From contig NC_049979.1 of assembly GCF_000003815.2 (NCBI RefSeq), forward strand, positions 5,491,383-5,555,382: DNA of 64,000 nt, given 5' to 3'. Positions 49,501 to 61,500 of this stretch are shown piece by piece. The first letter of the stretch is position 1. Each line of letters opens with the position of its first letter. This stretch comes from Branchiostoma floridae. Its lineage: Eukaryota; Chordata; Leptocardii; Amphioxiformes; Branchiostomatidae. The notes beneath the pieces were generated by a model. That model was not told the origin of the DNA. It did no database searches and saw only the letters and a list, made by a program, of their open reading frames with translations. The translations under genes and the position numbers were made by a program.

Positions 49501-52500
49501 GTGATGGGTCAAGGGGCGCACCATTTGTCAAAGTGATGTAACTTTTGTGGATTTAACTAATATCAATCTAAGATATAAAGATTTAATAGAAAGCCCAGAG
49601 AATTTTATTTCTTATGATCTTTTGTCTTCCCCAGAAATCAAGATGGGACTAAGTGAAGATCTGACGGTGGGGAAAGAAGACAAAAGGGGTAGGTTTGTCA
49701 GCTTCCCATCCTGTATTGATATAAAGGGTGACTTTTCTTGAGTTGCCTGTTGTACATTTGTGACAAGTTGAGCTGATACGAACTTCTCATTGTCAACAGC
49801 CTTTGGATGCTTTATTATAGTCCATTAGCTGATATTACAATTGACAAGCTTTACAATTGTATTCAGATAATCTTCCTGAACATAGTGTAAAAATACGAAC
49901 ATAACACATAACGTTACTAGTACATATAGTTATTTACAATTCATCGTAGTTATTCACAGTTTGTCTAATCAAGTTGAATTTTTCATATGTCTAAGGAGCT
50001 CCTGCCTAAATCTTACCCTACTAGCAGATTGTACATTGTTTGGCAAATCATTCCATGTAGATATGGGTCTATATATGAAAGTCTTCTTCAGGGCATTAGT
50101 TCTCGGTTTCGGTAGTCTGTAAGTGTGCTTGCTGGCATGATGTGTCTTGTAACTTTGTTGCTGTGTGACAGGAGACAAGTGGTTGTAGAGAACTGCTGGT
50201 TCTCTCTGCCTCTTCAATATACTAGTAGTCTCTCCATTCCTTCCTTAACCCTCCACATTCATCAAACATGAGTAGTTGCCCCAGAAAGATAATCTCCCGG
50301 ATAGTGCCCTAAGATGTAATAAGTCATGTTAAATCATGTGTGTGTTCCTGCCTCATGCATTAGCAAAATCAATCAATAAAGCCCTACATGATCCGCATTG
50401 CATGGTTAAACACTCAAACATGATTTAATTCTTTTATGGGATGTCTGAGAAACGGTTAGTACTGCCATGCACAGATGAACGAAAAGGCCTTGTGAACAAA
50501 TAAAGTACATGTTTTTATACCATTTACTCACAGCCTCTCCTTCACCTTCACTTGACAACTGTCTATCTTTTTAGTTTTAATTTCCCCATGAATCTACCAG
50601 ATCTCAATCAGGCACCATTCCATTATAATTTTGATTTCCTCCCCTATTTATTTTTATTGCTTAGTTATACACCCATTCCATTGTCATTTTGAAATACGAT
50701 CACCTCACGTATAATATTATGTGTTATATGATGTGCAGGGGGCTTTTAACTAGGATTTTATTATAGAGTGTCAAAATTTCTTGGTGAGTTGCGGCAAGTG
50801 ATATAGGCACAACTATTGTAGGGGGTCCAGGGGCATCCACCTCCATAGTGCAGATCAGAGTTTTTTGAGAATTTTAAGTTAAATTGGTGCATTCTAAGAT
50901 ATCCTGAAGGGCAAAATTACTGTCAGAGAGATCACAGTAGAAGGCTGTGACCACAAATGACCTCGTGGCATCCCTGGTCAATCAGAATTCCATGCTTGTC
51001 AGAGGATCTGCTCCCCAGTGCCTCCAATTTTTTGTTATTTTAAGAAAAGCTTGTCTAAATGACGCCTGGATGCATGCCTAAATAAGGGCCTGTTTCCATT
51101 GTAAATGAGGAAGTATTCTAACTTTGGTTAGTGAAAATTCTTATTTATTCTTTTCTTACTCAGATCCCTTCCCTTAAACAACAGAATTTTCAGCACCAAG
51201 GTCAAATAATGGTCTTTGAAAGTCAACAATCTTCTAAAGTTTTTTTTACACGAAAAATGCCCTGAACTGCCATGAAAGATTTATTTCAGAAATATGTATT
51301 CATGTTGTGATCTTTTGGAAACTGGACGTAATTCTAGCAAGACGCAAGAGTGGTAAGTGCGGTAATAGAAACATCCACTGTCTAGCATGTCATTAAAGTT
51401 AAGACAAGTTAGATGGCAAGATGTGCAGAAGCAATGACTCATCTTCACTTGTGGAAAGTCTCAGCATTTATCACTGTCAATTGTTTTGCAACAGGTCCTG
51501 CATTAAATGACCACATGTCCCGGAGACAGACTCCAAAATGCACTTGCCTGTCTCAATCTTTGAATCCTAAATATCTGCCAGAAGGGCCTGTCACATCCCT
51601 AGGTTCACACTGGTTCATATCTGTAGTCACTCATTCTCAGCCTCTCCATCACAGCATTACACTAACTACTAGGGCTGGGTACTGGTAGAAAGCTGTTCTT
51701 TCTCATTGGACCGGTCCAAACAAAACAGACCTGAAAAAAAGCGGTGGACCAGATGTTGGACCTATTGGAAAATGAACAGACTACATGATCAGGCATTCAC
51801 ATGTTTTGGGGCTTACCCTTCAAAGAGAATAACAAGGGTGAAGTAGAGTAGAATCTATATATAGTCATCTGTACAAAGTTTTACAGTCAATCGTACAGAG
51901 GCAGTTAGCCTTATAGGATTTTAAAATGCCTGAGGGAGTCAAATACTCCACAAAACAGATTTCTTTGTAGCAAAATGGACCATAGTTTTGCATTGAGTAT
52001 TGTCCATTCACAGGTTTTCACATACTGAATCAGGTCCATCCTCTGGACCTGAACCGTACCTGGACCTGAATTTCTGTACCTGTATACCCACCCCTACAAC
52101 TACACTAGTGGCAAAAGGCAGTTACTCAAGCAACTGGACATGATTTTGGAAACAGTCAGATGTTTCAGATTGCATCCACTATCTTTCGTCAATGACACTG
52201 AAGTGATCTGGTAGAAAGTGGTCTTTTATACCCTAAGTATGAATGCAAAAGAGCTAAGGACAATTTTGGATGTCCAATAGGAAACAAGGTAAGACAAAGT
52301 CAAGCTGAAGACATTTTCATTCCAATTAAAGGAAATAAAGGTAAGGTAAAGTCAACCTAAAGACAATTCAGACCGTTTCCATAACCATATCTAGTTGCTT
52401 GAGTAACTGCTTTTTGGCATATCTTATTACCTGGATGTCTAACCTTCATTGATGTAACTACACTAGCACTAGGCAGATTATTTTCCAGGGGCAGTTTGGC

Positions 52501-55500
52501 CACCAGAGGGTTTCCTTCCTCTGTCACTGTTAGGGGAGATGTAACTCTCCTGGCCAATTATCCACCCTACTTTTGCAGAATTTTACTTCAGTCTGTACCC
52601 CTATTGAAGGCCTAGTGGAAGCTAGGATATTTTGGTATGGAGAGTTTGTTACCTTTGCCAAAATTGATTTAGCACTCATCTTAAATCACCTTTTGGCCTT
52701 GAAAAAATTTTATGAATGAGTGAATGAAGAAAGTTCTGAGTAGTTCTGAATAGTCTGAGTACAAGTACTAGTTCTTGTGAAGTAAGAGCGAGTTATCTTT
52801 CAACATTCAACTACAAAGTCGAATGTATGCTAGTATGTACAGGTTCGACTTCTCGCTTCTTAAAACAGTCGTAAATGTAATGGCAGATGGTGCTTGAGAT
52901 ATATGGTTTATCTAATTGCAATAGAATGTAAATTTGAATTTTTCTATTCTATGCTCTGTATTTATGATTGGTTTTGCACTGTTGTCACACAACCTATCAC
53001 TAATATTCCTGATCATGTACATGTAGTGGACTACTTTACAACTTATCTCTGACGGCAGGTTTTAGATTACCAAATGGAGTGTAGTCAGCTGCCAGCGATG
53101 GCTGTATCCTCTCCATCAGTTGTTGTTCCGGAGGTTTGATGTCCATTAGCCGCGACAGGGGGCTCCTGACCCTGTGGTTCCTCCATTACTCATCTTATAC
53201 ATTGCATTTATATTAAGGGTGGGTATTGGTACGGTGTACAGGTACAAAACCCTTTTTTCCTATTGGACCAGTCCAGAAAAAACGGACATGAAAAAAATTA
53301 GGTGGACTGTATGTTGGACCTATTGGTCATGCTTTAGTACACATATGAAGTATTTTTAATATGTCCATAAGTTTAGGTTGCTTTAACGGGTGTACATATA
53401 ACTTGTAACAAGGAAAAAGTGCACTGTATTTGAAAAAAGAATAACGTTTTGTGCAAGACGTCCAAAATGTTCACAAGTAAGTCTGGTAACATGCATTGGC
53501 ATAATACCGGTAGTAAGACTTATACCGGTAGATTAAAAATACTGGAACTTAAAGAGATCTACACATGCAACAATAGTTATTTCTGAGCTGTGCACACTTC
53601 AGACATCTAGGTGTCCAATACACCATTTACAAAGCATCGATAACAATGCATTCGAAGACAACAAGGCCAAAAGTTTTCAGTATCTTTTTCGGGGTAGGCA
53701 GCTGGTCATGGGACGAACACACTGTCACATTCATTGCCAAATTTATAGATCATAATTACACATGCTCACGGCACAAGACGAACATGATTCAACAACAATC
53801 TTGAATTTCTGTTGGTGACCTACAACTCATGTAAAAGTGTGAAGAACCGTTGCATAATAGCCCGGATCTACGACTGAATGGGCAAAATTGAACGTACGCA
53901 GCCATTTTCCCGCCATTTTTATATCTACGCTAGCAGTGAAGTGTTACGTCATAGCGGTTGTGACGGACAGAAGTTAAATGAAAATTCTTGACAGTATACG
54001 TCCGTTTTCTCATGACATTTTGTATGCTCATGCAGGTTTATGTTTTATGCATTTACTGACACTAAAGGAAGGAACATCAGAGGATGTATAAATGTACATA
54101 GCGGCAGTTAATTGTGCCGTGTTTCTTCCTACCGGTATTTTTTACCACCTCCCAACCACGCGCCCGTTCGCCGTGTAATTCCGCGGCGTGTTACAATTAC
54201 AATATTACGCTTTTAGCAGGACAAGAGTGGCAGAAAAGTTACACAGAAGAAGTGGCAAGGGTTACCTATAACAGCAACATGTAACTGGAGAAAATGATGC
54301 GTTGACAATTTGTCAATTCAGTATGGCTAGAAAAATCGTCGTAAACGTACCGGTATTATGATAATAGATGTTATATTGAATTGCTAAAAACAACTGGGAA
54401 AAGTATTTTGTGTGTGTATCAAGATAAATTGGTACTGTATACAAGAAGAAGAACATTGTGCTACATCTATGTAAAAAAAAACCATAGAAAGAAACCATTA
54501 GTTTTGCAAATACAATCCATGATGGCTCACCAATGTGAAATGGGGCCTTGTGACATTGTACTCTGTGGCTGTTACAACCAACAAGCCATTTAGAATATTT
54601 TAATGGTTTTTCTGTGCCCTGTTGTCACATATTTGTGGTATCAGGTGTTTAGCAGTGACCCCCATTATATGGAGTGTTAGCTTGTAGCATTGGGAATCAT
54701 AAAACCATCATGCCCAGCAGTCATTTGTGTATATTTGGTAATTATGAAACATTGAACCCTCCAAGGTAGAACCTTACTTTTTAGCTTGAAGCCTTAGTCC
54801 TTGCCATCTATGTTTGTGATCAATTCCATTGTCAAGAAGCTATTTAATTACGGCAGACATACGGTAGGGATGTGCTGAATTTACCATGTGTCCAAGAACA
54901 TTGGGAAGATTTTTAGATATAGGACTTTTGTCACCAGCCAAGAATCTGAAGGATGTCATGTAGTAAGGTTGCCAGTGAATCTTCAGAAGATTCTAGTTTC
55001 AGCAGCTGCACTGCACAAGGATCTATGACATGTGCCGATTCTATACATGTACATGTAACATGTAACTTACATGTACTTTGTCTTGTTTTACTTATGGGAT
55101 GTCATGTCTTCTAGCCACCTGTCTCACCTGTCTCACCTGTCTATGAAAGTTATTAGACCGAACTTTTGAACAGAGCATTATTTAACATTCAAAATGTATG
55201 GATGAACCATTGAGCTTGAAGAAAGCTTGAATCAAACAGAGTAACCAGGAAAACTTTTCAGGTCTCTACAGAGCCTAGATTTCATTAAATCATTGCATTT
55301 TCCATTCAAAATAGTAAAATTAGAGCAGGGAGGAATTTCTGTACCCCTAGTTGTCTTGTTGTCATAGTTGGACAAAGTGTATCTTTTTCTAGTAGAACTA
55401 GAAGGCAGGAAGGGCAATGTCAGTAATTTCTGGACATTTGTCCATCACTGGTTTTCAGCTCACCCTATGTTCGCTTTCTGTTCAAAGTTATAATTTGTTG

Positions 55501-58500
55501 TAAATTTCTGTTGTTATACTTTGTGTTGTTTTAATGTGAACTCCAGGAAGACTAGTGTATGGAGATCTAAATAAACCAAACCAAACTGAACCAAACCTTA
55601 AGAACTTTCCAGTCACATGTTTGTCAGCTGGCTACCACACCTTACTTCTTGATCCATCCCTGCCCACGCTAATCCCCAAGACCCAACTTGTTTATATATA
55701 TTCTACATAGGAAGAGATATTCCCAAGTGATTAAGGCCTATAATTGTTATAGCAATTAGCGCTACGTTTTCAGTCACTCACCAAATGATTCACTAGGCTG
55801 CACACATGGTAGATAATTTCCTTTATTAAACACTAAGCCGTTCCTAGCCGTAAATCACGAACAGTTTTTCATTCCTGTTGCCTGCAGGTTATCACAGTCA
55901 TGCTCACGTCGATGAGTGTAGCTTTCACGAGAGCGTGGACTTGTCTGAGTTCGGACAGAGCAGGGTGCTGACAAATCATGAACAATGTTTTTTCCTGTTG
56001 CCCACAGGTTATCACAGTCATGCTCACGTCGATGAGTGTAGCTTTCACGAGAGCATGGATTTGTCTGAGTTTGGACAGAGCAGGGTGCTGACAAATCATG
56101 AACAATGTTTTTTCCTGTTGCCCACAGGTTATCACAGCCATGCTCACGTCGATGAGTGTAGCTTTCACGAGAGCGTGGACTTGTCTGAGTTTGGACAGAG
56201 CAGGGTGCTGACTATCCACCCGCCGCAGGGAGAGGTAAAACAGGTTCCACTTCATCCGTAAATAACCAGGTTGACAATTATTCATATAGTAAGATTCTTT
56301 GGGCACAACCAAGGAATACTTACTTCCAACGGTTCGATGTCTATCAGACACCATCATCAGGGTAGAATGATTGGAAACTACTTCTTGCTGCTATTTATAC
56401 CCGGTGTAGATGGCAATGCAGCAGCAAGAATATAAATAGCAGCAAGAAGTAGTTTCCAGTCATTCTACCCCGATGATGGTGTCTGATAGACATCGAAACA
56501 TTGGAAGCAAGTACTCCCTGGTTGTTCCCAAATAACCTTACTATATGAGGCTCCACTTTAAGTTTGGAAGTCCACTTTTCCCATTTTGACAAGTGCTAAT
56601 ATTTTCAATATAAAAGCACTTGGTGCAAAGTCTTGACATGTGATTGACAAGTATGATGTACAGTAACTTGTAAAATATGATAACATTGTATAATCTTAAC
56701 TTTCATGAATATTCATTTTGAAACTTTTCTGCAGGAAGAAATTTCTGCAGTAGAAATGTAAATTCCTGCAGGAAGAATATTTTCTGTAGGAATTTCTGCA
56801 GGATTAACCTCATTATTAGCAATGGTAGTAGGTTATTAAGTTCTTTTATGCATTTTATGTTGTTTTAAAACTGTTAAACCAAGCCAATTTTATTAGATAT
56901 CTATCAGACCACTATTCCGGTCAGTGACACTCCACCAGTGGATTATGAATGGAATTCTTGTCGTGGTTTGATGATCCTAGGAAACATGTTGAAAACTAGA
57001 CCTGGTGAAATGCTATTTCCTGCATTGTGAGAGAAATTTTGCTGGTAGACTCAGCTTGTTCAATGCCATCTGTTTTGGTGAAAAACTCCATAGCGGTTTC
57101 AGCAAACATAGGACTGAATGGGCAAAATTAAATGCTGGTTAGAACCCTGCACTCCACCAACATAGCTACACGAGACAAGTGGAGCTTGCACTCAACCAAG
57201 CGAAAGCACATCCAACTGGTTCAGTATTTCATCTGTCAAAGACAAATGATTATACATCCATCATTACATTCAGCATGTGTTTCGGGACAGGTAGATAGTA
57301 GACTACATACCAGGGTTCAAGCCAGCTTGGGATGTCCTCTGTGACGGACAAAAATTGACATGTAAAGATATTAATTTAACCAAGCTGAGTCTAACAGCAA
57401 AATGTGCCTTTCAAAATAAAGGAAATAGTCTTTCAGAGGGTCTAGATTTCATGCTTCCCGGACCCCTTTGGATTGTCACGCTTTTGATAGAATTTCCATT
57501 CAAAATCCAGGGGACAGAAAAAAATTCAGGCTGGGTAGAACGTTAACACTGCTACATACTTATGTGTGTTAACGAACCGTCATCCAGTGATTGAAGGAAA
57601 GCCTGCAATGGGAAATGAAGCAAGCCAGGGTTGATATAAATCAGATACTATCTAATCAGCACTTCACATTGGACAAGCTATAATTGTCTATTAGATTACA
57701 CAAATGGGTGATTAGAGACAAACACTAATAAAAGTCAATCAGAAGAGCTTTGCTGCTAATGATGTGACACTTAACATGTGCTATCATTAGCTACTAATTA
57801 GTTTTTTGAAATTAAATGATAGGATTTTGTTATCAATTTCAACATATGTCCCTGCTTGATATGTGTATCCGATTGGCAGGGAGTTTCATGCCATACGCAG
57901 TACATCTTCTGAGTCAATATGGCTGTCTCATTAATATTGATGACGCTGTAGCTACAAGACACCGTTCAGTTGATCATCTATGAGAAGTTGTTGTGGGAAG
58001 CAACATAGATGTAGGTTTCAAGGAACCTTCTTCAATGCAGTTCTGACTGGTTCATATTGTACTGCAGGACAGGTGTTGCTGCCCAAAGTTCAGATGCAGT
58101 CACAAAATGGCACTGTCAGAATTGCCCTGAAGAAGATGACACACAGTCACCGAAACGTTGGTGAGAAAAAAGCAATGTTTGTGCAAAAGGAGTCTCTTTA
58201 TTCAGTACTGTTAATAATACCTGTACGTATGTGGCTTTGTACAAAAAAGTCCCTAACTACACGCTCTAAAAACAAAACGTTTTCCACAGACAGTGGTGAC
58301 GTAAATCATGACGTAAGTAATATCTTTGCAAATCATGCTTCAGCTCCAGGGCCAAGAGAGATACGCTTTTTTTAGCAAAACAGCTGTCATCAGTTGTTGC
58401 TATCAGTCACAGCGTTCATCCCTGTATCATGGTCTGTCTAGTAGTGTTCTCTGTTTGACAGAAAAGAATGTAAGGAAGATGAAGTAATGAAATCCAAGCG

Positions 58501-61500
58501 TTCCTAATAGCACACTGCACATTTGCGAAAAATTGCATATGTTCATCATTAGCCTTAATCCATAGAACGTTTTGCTCAAAGCCATGTCATCTGAATGATT
58601 GCTATTAGATTAGCCTTAGGTACCAAAAACAGAGTTTTCTTTGTTGACAAAGTAATTTTTTATCAGGTTGCAATTTTCTTTATTTTTGTGAGATGGTTGT
58701 AAGTCAGAGCATTAATATGTAAGTCTTTTGATTATCCTTCACCATCATTCAGCTTGCAGGGCTTGAAATAACACCTGTATTAGCACATGCAGGTTACTGC
58801 AGGTAAAATTAGAACTGTGCAGGTATTTCTGGTGTCTACCCGCACCTAACCTGTTCTGGTCCATGGAATGGGTTTTTACTAACTGCATTGACTGTTACCA
58901 CCTATGTAGTATAAAAGTAATAATGGCAATGGTTTCTGAACTGATTTTAGTTAGATCATTACAATTCTAAGTGATGCGGGTATGCAGGAAAAGGTCTTTC
59001 GAGCCCTGGCTTGGCTTCAGTATATCTATAATTGCTTGTTCACCAAAAAGCAACTGGATATGGTTTTGGAAATGGTCAGATGTTTCAACAACTATCCATT
59101 GGTTTTTGTCAGTTACACTGAAGAGATCTTGTTGGTGAGGGTTTATATATCCTAGCTGCGATAGATCTCTCACATATCAATTCACAGCAATGATATATTA
59201 TATTATATATTATTAAACCCTCTCGAACAAGATCTCTTCAGTGTCACTGACGAAAACTACTGGATAGTAGTTGAAACGTCTGACCGTTTTGAAAACCATA
59301 TCCAACTACTTTTTTGCGTATCTTATTACCTGAATGTCTAACCTACATGTAAATGAAAATGAAATAATTACAGTCTGCGCAGTTTATTTTGTTCCAAAGG
59401 TACTTAAACAAGAGCTAAAAGACATAATGATAATCTCCAAGCAGATCCTAGTAGTATCAAAAGCTGCCAGAGGAGTGAGGCTAGGCCGGCTTAGGAGTGT
59501 GTTTCGATGGCAAATGGACACCTCTTGGCTGACTACACTCCTTGGCCAGTTTGGTACTATCTTAATGCCATTGTAGGATCTGCTTGGAGATTACATAATG
59601 AAGTTATAGGACCTGGTCTTAAAAACATGTAGAACTTGTCTGTTGTTTGTTCAGTTTCCATTGATAAAGTACCAGGCATCAGGAGACCTGCCTTCCCTGC
59701 TGCAACTTCGTCAGAGCTTCTACATTTTGTAACTGGAGTTCTGCTTCTCACCACTATATGTAAGCTGCAGAACTCCAGTTAGAAGCACTGGCAAAGGTGT
59801 CTGAGAGATATCAAAACGTAAGCAATGTAAGTACCTGGTTGTGTAAAGATAATTCTCTTATATCCTGTTGTTTGTACAGTTTCCGTTGATGAAGTACCAG
59901 GCATCAGGAGATCTGCCTTCCCTGCTGCCCTTCAGACTCTTCCCAACAGTCAACGACCAGGACAGCTCAAGGTCAGGCCCATTCCACTTACAAACCATTA
60001 ACCTCCCAGCTCTGGTCTCAATCAAACACTGTCAAACCCCGCTAAATACTTCTCAAGGGAAATTTGGACCTGTGCAGGTATTTCTGATGTCTACCTGCAC
60101 CTAACCTGCACTGGGCCATGTACTAGTACTGGGTTTTATACATGTATACAAAATGTAAATGTCTTAGCTGCATTGACTGTTAATTACAACTTATAAAATA
60201 TAAAAGAAAAATAGCAATTGTTCCTGAACAATTCAAGTATGATCCATATTTCCTTACTTCCATACTTCCAAAATTTGCCTGGTGCAGGTAATTTTCAATG
60301 TTACCTGCACCAGTGCAGGTATGCAGAAAAAAGTATTTCAAGTCCTGACTAACAAACCATTAACCTTCCAGCTCCGGTCTCAATCAAACACTGGCAAACC
60401 TCTCCTTAATACTTCTCAAGGGAAATACGTGCAGCTGCGTCAAAGGCTCAATAAGCCACAAAGTGCCCCTCGCTACTGTGGGTGAGGACGATAAAGGTTT
60501 AAGAGAGAGAAAGAGAAATATTGCCATTGACATTAAAACTCTTGCAGCACATGTACAAAAGGTTGAATTGTCGTTTTTTACAGTCAGTATTTCAACCTCT
60601 AACCAAGGAGGTTTTGATAAAACTTGACATTGCTCTAACTTGACATAGTGAAAAAGATTGAGTGACAAAATAACATCTAATTGTTTACAATAATTGATTA
60701 GTTATTACACAGAGAAACATTCACTACTGTACACAAATTACCCGTCCTGGTTCAGGAGCTCTACATGGTACGGTAATGCGCTGTTAGTGAAACGAGAAGT
60801 TCTACACCGGAAGTGAGAGAATTTGTCATTGTTTCTTAAGTCAGTAGTTACCTATTATGAGTAACCCCTCATCTAGTTGGAAGCCAATTACTGAATTTTT
60901 CAGAGTTGACGAGAATTCGTTTGGCCGGAATAGCTTCTCTATAATTCAGATTTGACTGATGAAGGGAATTGGTGTGGCAAAACAGCGCTGATGGAGTAGC
61001 TCGAAGATACAATTTGTCACGTATGACATCCTCGTAGGTCATCATACCTATTTTTGGGTTTTACAGTTATTTTTTTGGGTTTTACAGTTATCTTTTTGGG
61101 TTTTACAGTTATCTTTTGAGCTTTTCCATCCTGAGGTAGCCTTTTGGTGCTGAAATAGAAGTATTCATCATCGGATTTGGCAGCAAGAAGTGATTGAATC
61201 ACATAAGAGTCCTTCTAACCCGAGTCTACATGTTGAAGAATTAAGCAGCATGCCATTTATATATAGCAGTTCCCAATAAAGTTGTTTTCTGTAAGATTTC
61301 GTTTTTATGAATGGCAGTATCAAAATGCAGGTTCACCACTACTATGGAGGTTGTTGTGAGCACTTTGGAACTGATTTGGAAGATCTGCAGCATTCATCAC
61401 TAGCCTGGGTACTAGGTGTGGGTACCGGTACATTGTACCGGTACAAAACTGTTTATTCTTGTTGGACCAGTCCGGAAAAAAACGATTAGAAAATAAACAG

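Larger units (their letters stand above)
55853..56234 (+). repeat. 120-bp tandem triplication containing AP4M1 exon 10
   Basis: Three units of exactly 120 bp (acceptors ending at 55887, 56007 and 56127) each contain a pyrimidine tract, CAG and GTTATCACAG through to CAGAGCAGGGTGCTGACA. Each encodes GYHSHAHVDECSFHES and LSEFGQSRVLT. The last unit continues into HPPQGE and the GTAAAA donor and is the exon that completes the gene. The units differ at only a few bases. The frame stays open across all three. Confidence 0.9.

Noticed and set aside
55869-56357. 162-codon minus-strand open frame with a repeated motif
   Set aside because: It is the antisense of the triplicated AP4M1 exon plus a repeat element; the plus-strand reading has the homology.
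61047-61112. CRISPR-like array
   Set aside because: The 21-bp units are directly abutting with no spacers; this is a simple tandem repeat.
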